DNA of 64,000 nucleotides. It comes from a virus. Each line of letters begins with the position of its first letter. Position 1 is the first letter of the stretch. Shown piece after piece: positions 1 through 8,569 of this stretch. The position numbers were made by a program, and so were the translations under genes. The stretch covers positions 62,001-126,000 of IMG/VR virus record IMGVR_UViG_3300030616_000017; one strand, written 5' to 3'. The notes beneath the pieces are model-generated. The model was not told the origin of the DNA. It saw only the letters and a list, made by a program, of their open reading frames with translations, and made no database searches.

Positions 1-43
1 ATTCGGCGTAATTAGGGAGCATAAACACTTTTTTAACATCCAC
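1..43 (-). CDS. Start of an unidentified gene, cut by the window edge
   Basis: Only the first 14 codons are in the window. A GTG at 43 (minus strand) lies about 7 bases after a GAGG box and opens the reading VDVKKVFMLPNYAE. An ATG at 40 in another frame is also possible but reads less like a protein. The gene overlaps the end of the NeuB-like gene by a few bases, as in a translationally coupled operon, so a sugar-related role is possible but not shown. Confidence 0.35.
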   Translation of the reverse strand, partial: MDVKKVFMLPNYAE

Positions 44-875
44 GTAAATCCTCTCTCTTTTTAAGTTCGCTGGGAAACACTTCTCTGGGCTCATACCCTG
101 TATATGCGGTACTTAAATCTCTGATGCCTTTGACTAACTTAAAAAATCCCGAAGGCTCTATTGAGGATTTTTGATCACTCCCCCACATAGCGTGGTCCAT
201 TGTAATGTGTGCTTCTACCCATTTAGCTCCTAGGTAAATAGAAGCAATGGTTGGTATAATTCCATAATAGTGATTGCTGTAGCCTGCACAAATATGAGGC
301 CACTTATCCTTTATCCACTCAATATAGCGCAAGTTTAATTCTTCTACGGGAGTAGGATAGGCAGAGTTGGTGTGCATAAGCACGTGAGGTTGTAGCAAAC
401 TGACTGCTTCTGCAACTTCTTGTTCATTACTCATACCAGAGGACATAATCCTAAATCTGAAATTCTCTTTACAAAACTGTAAAAGTTCTTTGTTGGTAAT
501 ATGAGCGGAAGGAATTTTGACAATTTGTGTCAGTTCGGTCATAAATTGAGCGCTCTCTATGTCCCAAACAGAAGCAAAAAAGCCAATGTTGTTCTCTTTT
601 GCTTTTTTACTGAGATACAAGTACTCATCTCTATCAAACTCAATGTCTTTTTTGTATTGAAGGTATGTGGTGGGATCTTTTCGCCAAGGAACAATTTTCT
701 CTTGGTTTTTCTTCTCAGGAGGAACTGCTTTATCTGGGTCTCTTTTTTGGAACTTTACATAGTCCGCGCCAGATAAAGCAGCTACTTGAATTAACTTTAC
801 AGCTGTATCGACATCTTTTCCTTTTTCCTCTGTTACCGCATTGATACCTATTTCTGCAATAATATTTACTTTCAT
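33..875 (-). CDS. NeuB-like N-acetylneuraminate (sialic acid) synthase family protein
   Basis: 280 aa. Matches the NeuB/SpsE TIM-barrel family, which condenses phosphoenolpyruvate with an N-acetylhexosamine. Seen: AEIGIN at residues 7-12, GADYVKFQ at 36-43, SSGMS near 145, a CAGYSNH stretch near 196, and the EAHITMDHAMWGSDQKSS block near 222 corresponding to the family's EkHFT...GpDh..S signature. The protein stops soon after the barrel, so the C-terminal antifreeze-like SAF domain of full NeuB (about 345 aa) is missing. It has its own upstream promoter (920-948). In a phage it could make a nonulosonate-type sugar for a surface or modified component; that is inference. Confidence 0.8.
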   Translation of the reverse strand: MKVNIIAEIGINAVTEEKGKDVDTAVKLIQVAALSGADYVKFQKRDPDKAVPPEKKNQEKIVPWRKDPTTYLQYKKDIEFDRDEYLYLSKKAKENNIGFFASVWDIESAQFMTELTQIVKIPSAHITNKELLQFCKENFRFRIMSSGMSNEQEVAEAVSLLQPHVLMHTNSAYPTPVEELNLRYIEWIKDKWPHICAGYSNHYYGIIPTIASIYLGAKWVEAHITMDHAMWGSDQKSSIEPSGFFKLVKGIRDLSTAYTGYEPREVFPSELKKREDLRGC

Positions 876-919
876 CTTTGCTATATCCTTTTCTATATAG
901 TTTTTACTTGGAACGTTAC

Positions 920-948
920 ATTATATTAGTAAAAGGGGTGAAAGTAAA
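920..948 (-). promoter_or_regulatory. Promoter for the NeuB-like gene
   Basis: On the minus strand, TTTACT (948-943), 17 bases, TATAAT (925-920). It also contains the ACTAATATAA motif at 930-921. The predicted start lies about 40 bases before the ATG at 875, with an AAGGAT box before the ATG. Confidence 0.65.
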
Positions 949-959
949 AGCAAAGATAA

Positions 960-1607
960 TCAAGGAGATAAATATCGCCTGAGATCCTGCTGAATATCTT
1001 TAAGACGAATTTGTATCCATTGAGTAGTATATCCCATTTTTTTCCCAATAGCGTTATAAGTATAACCGCCCAGCCTCATCTCTAGCATAGAGCTATCTTC
1101 TACAGAAAGACTCTTCTTGAAAGAATCAATAGTAATCTTTAAATCTATATCACCCCCGAAACTTTCGTAGTTCTTAGAAGCGCAAATAGAATTATCTATT
1201 CTTTGATCTATTCCTGCTAAAGAGTCGTTAAAGGAATGAGTTACAAGAGCTGCTTCAGGGAGAGGGGTATGTCGGGGTCTTTTTTTTCTTCCGTCCACTT
1301 CAAAAACGGAAAATCTTTCTTTCGTGGCATATCTTTTTATTTGATTGCGAAGAATGTAGTTAAAAATTGCCCAAATCTTCCAAGTAGAAGAATTAGTGAT
1401 TTTATTAAGTTGCACGTTATTTACTGCTTTTTGCATAGAAAAATAGGCATCTGATACAAAATCCTGTTTATCTTCCCTGGTAAACCCATATATTTTGCCT
1501 ATTTTAAAGGCAGTATGGGTTATAAAAGGTTTGTATTTTTCATACAAAGCATATAACATGTCATTATTTCCATTTTTTGCAGCTACTACCATTTGGTAAT
1601 CGTTCAT
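960..1607 (-). CDS. Phage sigma-70-like transcription factor
   Basis: 215 aa. Residues about 15-75 resemble sigma region 2 (LYEKYKPFITHTAFKI followed by DKQDFVSDAYFSMQKAV). Residues about 170-210 look like a sigma region 4 helix-turn-helix (MLEMRLGGYTYNAIGKKMGYTTQWIQIRLKDI). The linker is short, as in group 3 or ECF-type sigma factors. A GGAGGC box precedes the ATG. An ACTAATATAT motif lies just upstream at 1623-1632. Probable role: redirecting host RNA polymerase to phage middle or late promoters; the target is not proven. Confidence 0.7.
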   Translation of the reverse strand: MNDYQMVVAAKNGNNDMLYALYEKYKPFITHTAFKIGKIYGFTREDKQDFVSDAYFSMQKAVNNVQLNKITNSSTWKIWAIFNYILRNQIKRYATKERFSVFEVDGRKKRPRHTPLPEAALVTHSFNDSLAGIDQRIDNSICASKNYESFGGDIDLKITIDSFKKSLSVEDSSMLEMRLGGYTYNAIGKKMGYTTQWIQIRLKDIQQDLRRYLSP

Positions 1608-1622
1608 AGAGCCTCCTGTTAC

Positions 1623-1632
1623 ATATATTAGT
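1623..1632 (-). promoter_or_regulatory. ACTAATATA-type motif upstream of the sigma-like gene
   Basis: Minus-strand ACTAATATAT, about 16 bases before the start codon at 1607. It belongs to a recurrent class also found before terL and several tRNAs. It has no good sigma-70 -35 box at the usual distance, so it may be a late promoter. Confidence 0.4.
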
Positions 1633-1645
1633 GCATATAAAATAG

Positions 1646-1675
1646 CAGGACCCGTTACGGATCCTGCTTTTGAAA
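1646..1675 (-). terminator. Rho-independent terminator after the 86-aa gene
   Basis: GCAGGA and TCCTGC arms enclose an inner CCG/CGG pair with a small loop (about 1648-1670). T-rich sequence flanks both sides, so it may stop transcription in both directions. It lies directly after the stop codon of the minus-strand gene ending at 1684. Confidence 0.6.
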
Positions 1676-1683
1676 AAAGGGGG

Positions 1684-1944
1684 TTAAATAAGGTTATAGG
1701 ATTTCGCCTTTGTAATCAGGTCATCCACTACTTCATCTATCGTGGTTCTTTCTTGAAGAACATCGTCGATGAAATTCGACATCGTAGAAATGTCGGTTCC
1801 CTCTCTTGTATTGACAGCTCTCAGAACAGAAGGAAGAGAGTATCCTGCAGGACTTCCTGTCATACCCTGCGTTTTTGCCTCAAAAACCTTCTGAAGATCC
1901 TGTCCCGTCTTTTCAATCTCGGTCAGTTCAATTCTCTTATTCAT
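1684..1944 (-). CDS. Hypothetical protein, 86 aa
   Basis: No family recognised. The start was placed at MNKRIEL (1944) because a GGAGG box stands 7 bases upstream; an upstream in-frame ATG at 1992 has none. The protein is acidic and mostly helical, with a C-terminal segment DEVVDDLITKAKSYNLI. It sits between the DNA polymerase gene and a terminator. Confidence 0.6.
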   Translation of the reverse strand: MNKRIELTEIEKTGQDLQKVFEAKTQGMTGSPAGYSLPSVLRAVNTREGTDISTMSNFIDDVLQERTTIDEVVDDLITKAKSYNLI

Positions 1945-2036
1945 AAATGCCTCCTGGTTATTGTTTCTATTAATATTATACCTTATTTTCAAACAAAAAG
2001 CCAGGGTTTTTGAATCTTTTTTTGTTTTTTTTTACT

Positions 2037-4814
2037 TTAAGCAGTTATTTCTCTCCCAAACCCCCATACTTCGCCCTTCCCGTACCAATCTGCCTCTTCT
2101 ACCTCTAGTACAAGAGGAACTCCGTTGTTTTCCGGGATGTTTTCCTCAAAAACTTGTTTGGCCAATTTTCTTAAATAGTGCTCATCTTTGTGGGTGTACA
2201 TAACAATAGAATCATGCACTGTTCCTACAACCCTGCTCTTCAAGTTCTTTTTTCTAATTTCATTTACTAAAGCTACAAGAGTGCGATTAATAATAATAAC
2301 TTCATAATTCTGTACAGGAGAATTCGCTGCTATATTTTTTAAGTTTTTAATATCGGCTTGCTCTCCGTGCTTCCCTTTGTACAGTAATTGAGGTAATCGT
2401 CTTATAGCCCCAAAAGCGGAGATAACATATCCGTTATCCTCTGCGAATTTTATTTCCTTTTCTATATTACTCTTTAATCCCGGATATGTTTCGAAGTGTT
2501 TTCTTTTTATATCGCTTGCTACTGCCCAATAATAAGCAAACTCCAAGGGTTCACTTTTATGTTCTTCGCTTAGCATTCTTTGAAGCATATCTACTTTCTT
2601 TTCTAAATTATTTTTCTCTATATAATCTTGACATTCCTTTAATGACCATTCTTTTTCTATACTTGATTTTGCAAAACTGAAGGCAGTGGCATTAAACAAA
2701 AGGGAAAAGTTAATCATTTTGGCCTTAAATCTGTCGTTTTTAATTTCTGAATCTCCTTCCTTTTTCAGGCGTAGAAATTCCTCTAACGTCAGGTCTCTCC
2801 TTAAAACTGATTGGGCTGTTACACTATGCAAATCCCCTCCGAATTCAGTAAAGGCTCTGTACATATTGAGGTCTTGACTATAAATAGTTGCAATTCTAAG
2901 CTGAAAACCTGCCCCATCCAACTCGTCTATTGAAAATTCCGGAGAAGGCGGCTTAAACATTTTTCTTACTTTTATAGCTTTCTCCCCGTGCTTAGGTATA
3001 TTCTGCAAATTAGGTTCGCGGCATTTGTTGCGATGTGAATCTGTAAGATTAACTCCGAATTTAGAATGAACTCTCCCGTCATTTTTGAGATATTTGTAAT
3101 AACCTTTTTTCTCACTTTTGCTTTTTGATGCAAATCCTTTAGAGGGGGCGTGGTCAAAAAAATCAAAATCGGTGCTGCTGTTTTTGTTTTCTTCATCCTC
3201 GCCTATAAAAGTTTTGAAGAGAGTTTTTAATTCTCTGTACTTGAGAAGCTCATCGATACCTTTTTCCCAACCCCTTCTCTTCCACGCCAACAACTGATCT
3301 TCTCCTGTGAGATAAATATTCCCTACCTTAACGTCCTCTTTTATTTTTAATAAGGTCTTAATTCTTTCTACCGTATTAACGTTTGCTCCCTTTTTACCCC
3401 TTTCTATGAAGGGATACCCTTTTAACTCTAGAAGAATACCTAATTCAGAATCACTATTAAAATTAATAGAGTTTGGAGGAACTCCGAAGGCTTTTTCTAC
3501 ATTTTCCAAAGCTATTTTTATTTCTTTTACCATTGAGAGAGAATTGTGATCTAAAGTAGGTTTGTCAACACAAAAACCTTCCAATTCAATATCTATAAAA
3601 GCGTTTACCGCAGGCATAGTTTCATTATAGAAATAATTTGCTTGGGTTTTGTTGGTGTGCTTGGCGGCTATTGCGGTTACTTTCTTAAAGTGATTTACCT
3701 GGTACTTATATACCAAATAAGTAACAATAGCGTCCATTGTTGCATAAGGCTTTAACACCTCCTTTGGTATTTTGGAATAATCCCTTTTGAATTCAGGGTG
3801 TTTGTCTAGGTAATCATCTAAGTCTCTATCATACCCTCCGTAGGGGGTAAACAACCAGGCAGAAGTTTTAAGACCATTTCTTTGAAGCTCGTTTAGCTGA
3901 TGGGAGGCATGCATAGTATCATGATAAATATAAATACTATTTCTTTCTACGCCGTGTTTAATAACAAACTTAGCATCAAACTTGCCGTTTTGCAGAATCT
4001 GTTTTTTAGGTTTCAAAAATTCTGAAAGAAGGCTTTTATCTATTTTGTCCCAGGGGAGATAATATCCTGTTTTCCCATCAAAGGAGCAGGTAAAACATAT
4101 TATTTTTCCTTCGGGATCAAAAGCATCCAATGTGTTTGTCTCAATATCCCACGCAACGTCTCCCTCGTACTCTTTCCATTCTTGTAAAAATTCGTTGGGG
4201 TTTTCGGGCTCGACAATAGCTGGTTTAGGTATTCTCCTAAGAGGCTCAGCCAGCGTAGCGGCCTGTTTGCATTGATATTGAAAAAAGTAATGATCCCAAC
4301 TATCTTTAGGGATTTTACCGTGATTCATCCATATACCTTCGAATCTCACAGGAAATACATAAGATTTTATATCTGGAGAATAAAAATATGACTTGTTAAA
4401 AACAACATCGTAAAATCCCTGATAGTTTACATCATCGCTTTGCATCAATCCGTATAATACTCTCTGGTTCGCTACTATTTTAGCTCCCGGGCGTATATAC
4501 TGAGATAAATCTATAGTATTTTTCTTATAAAACTTCTTAATAGTGTTTTTAAGGTCTTTATCTTCTCTCGCCCTGAACGGAATAACACATAATACATTTA
4601 TATTTACAGGCCGGCCAAACAAAGGTCCAATAGCGGCTTTAGCCTCTTTTACCAATCTGTCTACGTAATAGGTTTCATATACATTATCTTGCAAAAGCCA
4701 TATATCAGGCTGAACACCTCTCTTTCCTTCATAAAGAAGGACATCATGCAAGATATCCTTCCTTCGCTTTACATCTATGTTTCTTGGAACTGCATTCGTA
4801 AAAAAAGAACTCAT
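2037..4814 (-). CDS. Family A DNA polymerase with 3'-5' exonuclease domain
   Basis: 925 aa replicative polymerase. The exonuclease domain carries WDIETNT near residue 222 (Exo I acidic pair) and further conserved acidic residues (KFDAKF). Polymerase motif A is LDGAGFQLR with catalytic Asp about 633; motif B is RFKAKMINFSLLFNA; motif C is TVHDSIV. Odd: at the position of Glu710 of E. coli Pol I (the E of DYSQIELR), this protein has Gln638, and motif B has S instead of G after NF. About 250 N-terminal residues precede the exonuclease. It follows QueC by about 10 bases in the minus-strand operon. Confidence 0.93.
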   Translation of the reverse strand: MSSFFTNAVPRNIDVKRRKDILHDVLLYEGKRGVQPDIWLLQDNVYETYYVDRLVKEAKAAIGPLFGRPVNINVLCVIPFRAREDKDLKNTIKKFYKKNTIDLSQYIRPGAKIVANQRVLYGLMQSDDVNYQGFYDVVFNKSYFYSPDIKSYVFPVRFEGIWMNHGKIPKDSWDHYFFQYQCKQAATLAEPLRRIPKPAIVEPENPNEFLQEWKEYEGDVAWDIETNTLDAFDPEGKIICFTCSFDGKTGYYLPWDKIDKSLLSEFLKPKKQILQNGKFDAKFVIKHGVERNSIYIYHDTMHASHQLNELQRNGLKTSAWLFTPYGGYDRDLDDYLDKHPEFKRDYSKIPKEVLKPYATMDAIVTYLVYKYQVNHFKKVTAIAAKHTNKTQANYFYNETMPAVNAFIDIELEGFCVDKPTLDHNSLSMVKEIKIALENVEKAFGVPPNSINFNSDSELGILLELKGYPFIERGKKGANVNTVERIKTLLKIKEDVKVGNIYLTGEDQLLAWKRRGWEKGIDELLKYRELKTLFKTFIGEDEENKNSSTDFDFFDHAPSKGFASKSKSEKKGYYKYLKNDGRVHSKFGVNLTDSHRNKCREPNLQNIPKHGEKAIKVRKMFKPPSPEFSIDELDGAGFQLRIATIYSQDLNMYRAFTEFGGDLHSVTAQSVLRRDLTLEEFLRLKKEGDSEIKNDRFKAKMINFSLLFNATAFSFAKSSIEKEWSLKECQDYIEKNNLEKKVDMLQRMLSEEHKSEPLEFAYYWAVASDIKRKHFETYPGLKSNIEKEIKFAEDNGYVISAFGAIRRLPQLLYKGKHGEQADIKNLKNIAANSPVQNYEVIIINRTLVALVNEIRKKNLKSRVVGTVHDSIVMYTHKDEHYLRKLAKQVFEENIPENNGVPLVLEVEEADWYGKGEVWGFGREITA

Positions 4815-4823
4815 TTAATCTCC

Positions 4824-5531
4824 TTAAATATTTTTAGTGTAAAAATCTACAGCTCTCTCCCAACTTTCGTCTGAAAGATATAGAGGATCTCGAAGATTAT
4901 TTTCTAGAAACGCTTCCGTTCTTTCTACGCAAGACCCGCATTTTCCGCAAGGCTCCTCTCCCCCTTTGTAACAGGTCCATGTTTTAGAGTAATCGACTCC
5001 GAGCTTGATTCCTCTTTCCAAAATAGAAATCTTATTCAAATGAACAAAGGGAGCTGACATCGTTGCTTCTTCATATGTTCCATACTTAATAGCTTGCGCC
5101 ATTGCTTGTTCAAACTCAGGACGACAATCGGGATAGATAGCATGGTCCCCCGCATGGGCCCCATATAGAATATAATTACATTTTTCTGCTTCTGCAATTG
5201 CGGCTAGAATAGAAAGGATAATTCCATTTCTAAAAGGCACAACTGTTGACTTCATATTTTCGTCTGCATAATTCCCCTCCGGAATAGCCTCCGCTCCTTG
5301 TACAAGGGAGGAGGTTTTAGCAGCGATCTCTCCCAAAAACGAAATATCAATTAAACGATGAGGAATGTTATTCGTTTTGCAATGCTCTGCTGCAAGCTCT
5401 ATTTCTTTGGAATGATTCTGTCCATAATAAAACGAGACAGCTTCGAGCTCAAAGCCTTCGTTAAGTGCATGATACAACAAAGTAGTAGAATCCATTCCCC
5501 CTGAAAGGGCAATAACTGCTTTTCTTTTCAC
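4824..5531 (-). CDS. queC: QueC, 7-cyano-7-deazaguanine (preQ0) synthase
   Basis: 235 aa, full length. Converts 7-carboxy-7-deazaguanine to preQ0 using ATP and ammonia. Seen: the PP-loop ALSGGMDST at residues 8-16, the YYGQNHSKE segment, and the C-terminal zinc site TCYKGGEEPCGKCGSC with four cysteines. The stop of the upstream kinase overlaps its ATG (ATGA type), so the two are translationally coupled. With FolE, QueD and QueE from the same operon it completes preQ0 synthesis for DNA modification. Confidence 0.95.
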   Translation of the reverse strand: MKRKAVIALSGGMDSTTLLYHALNEGFELEAVSFYYGQNHSKEIELAAEHCKTNNIPHRLIDISFLGEIAAKTSSLVQGAEAIPEGNYADENMKSTVVPFRNGIILSILAAIAEAEKCNYILYGAHAGDHAIYPDCRPEFEQAMAQAIKYGTYEEATMSAPFVHLNKISILERGIKLGVDYSKTWTCYKGGEEPCGKCGSCVERTEAFLENNLRDPLYLSDESWERAVDFYTKNI

Positions 5532-6067
5532 TTCAAATCTCCTTTAATAAAATTAATAATATGATGGGCTTTTATAAGGGGAGGGCCAGGTAACTGCACG
5601 GCACGCAATTCGTAGTTTTCTATATAAGTTAAAAAGAGATTATGAGTTTCTTCCCTGAACTCTTTATTGACACTTCTTACTCCATCTTCAATAACAGCTA
5701 TTTCAGGAGGAAGATAAAAAAACACGTCATATTTATCATAAGTTTTTTCAAAAATGTTCAAAAAATACAAAAAATAGGATTCAGGAATCATTTTATGATA
5801 ATATGAGTACGTGGTATATACCATTGCATCCAATACCGATCTATCTGTAATAATATTACCTTTTATTATATTAGATAAATGCTCTAAAAAAACAAAAGCC
5901 TGAGTACAAGATGTCCCCTCTTCATTGATAGCTACGCCCATATTTTTTAAGGTGCGCACTATTTCGGTCTTAAATTCAAAATTATCTTTAAGATAATTAT
6001 CTTCGCGAAGTAAAGCCATTGTTTCTGTTTTGCCAGTACACTGAACACCCGATAAGCTAATAAGCAT
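5528..6067 (-). CDS. P-loop nucleoside/nucleotide kinase-like protein (AAA_28-like)
   Basis: 179 aa. Walker A GVQCTGKTE at residues 7-15. ITDRSVLDAMVY near 75 is a DRS-type motif as in deoxynucleoside kinases and NadR-like kinases. FYLPPEI near 117 fits the Walker-B-like strand. It lies between DpdA and QueC, so it may phosphorylate a nucleotide or a modified base intermediate; the substrate is unknown. A second, different dNMP kinase is encoded at 41975-42562. Confidence 0.65.
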   Translation of the reverse strand: MLISLSGVQCTGKTETMALLREDNYLKDNFEFKTEIVRTLKNMGVAINEEGTSCTQAFVFLEHLSNIIKGNIITDRSVLDAMVYTTYSYYHKMIPESYFLYFLNIFEKTYDKYDVFFYLPPEIAVIEDGVRSVNKEFREETHNLFLTYIENYELRAVQLPGPPLIKAHHIINFIKGDLK

Positions 6068-6925
6068 TTATTTCTCCTTTTTTTGCTTTAAAAATAATTC
6101 CCTGTCAATTATTGCTTTTTCCAACGATAAATATTTTTCATCTTTTATTAGCTGTTTGAAAAAGCGTATATTATATATAATATCCGAAGTTTGATCAAAA
6201 GTCAATTCAGCAAGTAAATTATCTGCTAATTTTCCTTCAGGCTTCGTCTCAAGCCCCTTATCCCCAGAGTATCTCACGTTATTGATACCTGCCATTATGG
6301 GGCTGCTGGTATCTATAGTTTCTATGAAAGAAGAATCTCTATAAAAAGAAAATTCATAAGGAAGAGCGCAGCCCAACAGATGATGCGGTTTCTTTTTATT
6401 TAGGATTTTCTTAGTAGATAACTGATAAACAAATCTTTGACGGGCTTTTACCAATTTTTCATCTTTGGAGAAATTGTCGCCGAATTGTTCCAAATAACAA
6501 GGAAGGCCAAAAGTTATAGCAATTTTATCCGCGTGTTCACTCATAAATCTATAGCATTCAAATAACTCAGTCCAAGTGCTTCCTTGCACCACGCCTATAG
6601 CTTTGCCTGGTAAATTAGGATATTTCTTTGTAAAATCTTTAAACTGGTTTATGGTAAGATTTTTATCTCCCCAAGCATCGGGAACAATATATTCTGTAGG
6701 TTTTAGTTTCTTAATCCAATAAGCAAAACGGTCCGCTTCGAAACTTTCTCCTAATTCAAAAAGACTATTATCTAATATAACTCGCCTACCCTCTAAAAGA
6801 GAGTCCTCAAAAAAAGAATAATAAGAAGGGTGTTCTTCAAAAAGATGAACGAGGGCATAGTCATAATCATTGAATATTTTGCTAATGTCTAATAGTTCTA
6901 AAGGAACTTCGTGTGCTACTTCCAT
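6068..6925 (-). CDS. dpdA: DpdA-like transglycosylase inserting 7-deazaguanine into DNA
   Basis: 285 aa TGT-fold protein of the phage DpdA type, which swaps guanine for preQ0 or a derivative in DNA. Seen: ILDNSLFELG at residues 50-59, VPDAWGD at 81-87, GVVQGSTW at 111-118, HHLLGCALPYEF at 181-192, and a candidate nucleophile region IDTSSPIM at 204-211. There is no C-terminal zinc site as in tRNA TGT. It is flanked by QueC and, upstream, by YhhQ, FolE, QueE and QueD, which strongly supports the function. No QueF is in the window, so the inserted base is probably preQ0 unless genes elsewhere change it. Confidence 0.82.
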   Translation of the reverse strand: MEVAHEVPLELLDISKIFNDYDYALVHLFEEHPSYYSFFEDSLLEGRRVILDNSLFELGESFEADRFAYWIKKLKPTEYIVPDAWGDKNLTINQFKDFTKKYPNLPGKAIGVVQGSTWTELFECYRFMSEHADKIAITFGLPCYLEQFGDNFSKDEKLVKARQRFVYQLSTKKILNKKKPHHLLGCALPYEFSFYRDSSFIETIDTSSPIMAGINNVRYSGDKGLETKPEGKLADNLLAELTFDQTSDIIYNIRFFKQLIKDEKYLSLEKAIIDRELFLKQKKEK

Positions 6926-6934
6926 GTACTCTCC

Positions 6935-7420
6935 CTAAAAGAAAAATGTATGCGTATTAGCTATATATCTTGCCCTTTCTCTCAAAGAAAAAAATTCCTC
7001 TCTATATCTGTTGCTGTTTTTATAAGATCCTAAATACGATAAAAGATTTTCCATAAACTCGTTTTGTTTTTGATGTATATAGCCTTTTTTAAGCCATCTT
7101 TTATTTCTTGCGTGTAAATCTACAAACGTTTTATAAACATCTTCTATGTTGTAGTCTCCTATGGAAGAGTCTTCTACTTCAAAAGAAAAAGAAGGTTGCG
7201 CTTCGACCGAAGCCAAAAACGCATAAGCTTTACGTTTATCTTCTCCTTTAAGAGAGATAGCGCAACCTTTGATGTAATTAACGATTATATCTTTATAATC
7301 GTGATTGAACCTGCCTTCAGCAAACCTTCCTATTCTTACTTCCTTTTCTTCCCAAGAAAGCCCCTTCAAAGAAGCTCTGAAAACCTGCCAATCCATTCTG
7401 TACTTGTCTACCTTGCTCAT
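6935..7420 (-). CDS. Hypothetical protein, 161 aa
   Basis: No family recognised. The protein is highly charged and aromatic (MDWQVFRASLKGLSWEEKEVRIGRF, KRWLKKGY) and ends in THTFFF. A promoter (7428-7456) places the predicted transcription start at or next to the ATG, with no ribosome-binding site, so the mRNA is probably leaderless. It is the first gene of a sub-operon that continues into DpdA, the kinase and QueC. Confidence 0.65.
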   Translation of the reverse strand: MSKVDKYRMDWQVFRASLKGLSWEEKEVRIGRFAEGRFNHDYKDIIVNYIKGCAISLKGEDKRKAYAFLASVEAQPSFSFEVEDSSIGDYNIEDVYKTFVDLHARNKRWLKKGYIHQKQNEFMENLLSYLGSYKNSNRYREEFFSLRERARYIANTHTFFF

Positions 7421-7427
7421 AGTAGAT

Positions 7428-7456
7428 ATTGTACCCTATTATTTAAGAAGTTTCAA
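7428..7456 (-). promoter_or_regulatory. Sigma-70-type promoter with start at the ATG
   Basis: Minus strand: TTGAAA (7456-7451), 17 bases, TACAAT (7433-7428). Only seven bases separate the -10 box from the ATG at 7420, which implies a leaderless transcript. Confidence 0.6.
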
Positions 7457-8069
7457 GTGCCGTGCCCTCAAATTCCCCTGTTTTTCCTTTAGTAAACAAG
7501 TAAAAGAACGGGGTATCTACTGCAGCAATTATTAGCTTGAGTACGTACTGGGAAATAATCATCCACCACAGATCAGGAACGATGCCCGCAAAAGCTATAG
7601 TAATAAAAATAGAAGTATCAATAAGCTGACTAGTCATAGTGCTTGCATTATTTCTTAGCCATTTATGTTTTCCCTTGGTAAAAGATCCTAACTTATGGAA
7701 AAACCATACGTCCCACGACTGGGATAAATAATAAGCAATCATCGAAGCCATTACCAGTCGGAAATTCATTCCCAGCAAGACCTTATAAGCATCGGCCTGT
7801 GCCTGAGCAAAGGGCGGAGAAGGCATAAGCTGAGTCAAATAAATCATACCAGCCGCGAACAGCGAACAAATAAAACCCGTCTGTACAAGCTTTATCGCTT
7901 CCTTTTTTCCCCACAACTCTGAGGTGAGATCCGTCATTAGAAAGGTAATGGCATAAAGAAGAAAGGCTCCCGGAACAATAAATCCAAAGATATTAAGTAC
8001 CTTCCCCGCCACCACATTTGAAACTACCAGAGCAGCAATAAACAAACTCTGAATAAGCAGCTTTTTCAT
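7443..8069 (-). CDS. yhhQ: YhhQ/VUT-family queuosine precursor transporter
   Basis: 208 aa integral membrane protein with about six hydrophobic segments. It matches the VUT (formerly DUF165) family that imports preQ0 or preQ1. Seen: the SNVVAGKV start, a TDLTSELWGKKEA loop near residues 47-59, and TMTSQLIDTSIFITIAFAG near 143. A phage that both makes preQ0 (FolE, QueD, QueE, QueC) and imports it is notable. It lies between the dCTP deaminase-like gene and the leaderless orphan upstream of DpdA. Confidence 0.88.
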   Translation of the reverse strand: MKKLLIQSLFIAALVVSNVVAGKVLNIFGFIVPGAFLLYAITFLMTDLTSELWGKKEAIKLVQTGFICSLFAAGMIYLTQLMPSPPFAQAQADAYKVLLGMNFRLVMASMIAYYLSQSWDVWFFHKLGSFTKGKHKWLRNNASTMTSQLIDTSIFITIAFAGIVPDLWWMIISQYVLKLIIAAVDTPFFYLFTKGKTGEFEGTALETS

Positions 8070-8077
8070 TAGTCCTC

Positions 8078-8569
8078 CTATTTATAATCTTTATGGCCCT
8101 GCCATTGGCCATTGTATAAGTTTTCTTCTTTTACTTCCTCTTTATTTTCAACCATATAAATCTGCGCAACTCTCGCATGCCTTTCAATCACTAACTCACT
8201 AAAGGGAAGAAGAAGAATAGCTCCACAATATTCTGTCTCGAAACCTGCGTCGTATACGCCGCTAGTAATCAAACCTCCTGCCCTGGCCACACTACTTCTA
8301 TGTCGTATAAAAGCGGTAGCCCACGCAGGAACTTTAATACCCTGATCAAATGTTAAAGCGTAAACCCCAGGAGTAAGACGGTATTGAGATCTTGCTTTAA
8401 CTTGAAAAACAGGTTCATAGTCGTTGATAATAGTCTCATCCCGGTTTACAACCCCTCCTTTAATACGATTAACGTATTTAAGAGTTAGGTCGTAGCCTAT
8501 TTGAGTTTTCTTACCTTCCACGTCGTGAATGCGAAGGTAAGAAAACAGTTCATCTGCTGATAATATCAT
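8078..8569 (-). CDS. dCTP deaminase / dUTPase-family protein
   Basis: 163 aa trimeric dUTPase-fold protein. Seen: IRHRSSVARAGGLITSGVYDAGFETEY near residues 87-113 (the RSS..R.G...D.GF core) and LYNGQWQGH at the C-terminus, as in Dcd-type enzymes. It lowers dUTP or supplies dUMP, fitting the uracil-DNA glycosylase downstream in the same operon. The choice between Dcd, bifunctional Dcd-Dut and plain Dut is not certain. Confidence 0.8.
   Translation of the reverse strand: MILSADELFSYLRIHDVEGKKTQIGYDLTLKYVNRIKGGVVNRDETIINDYEPVFQVKARSQYRLTPGVYALTFDQGIKVPAWATAFIRHRSSVARAGGLITSGVYDAGFETEYCGAILLLPFSELVIERHARVAQIYMVENKEEVKEENLYNGQWQGHKDYK

Noticed and set aside
501-776. Plus-strand frames inside the NeuB-like gene and similar opposite-strand frames elsewhere
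   Set aside because: They lie antisense to well-supported genes, lack RBS and have low-complexity hydrophobic or Ser-rich translations typical of shadows.
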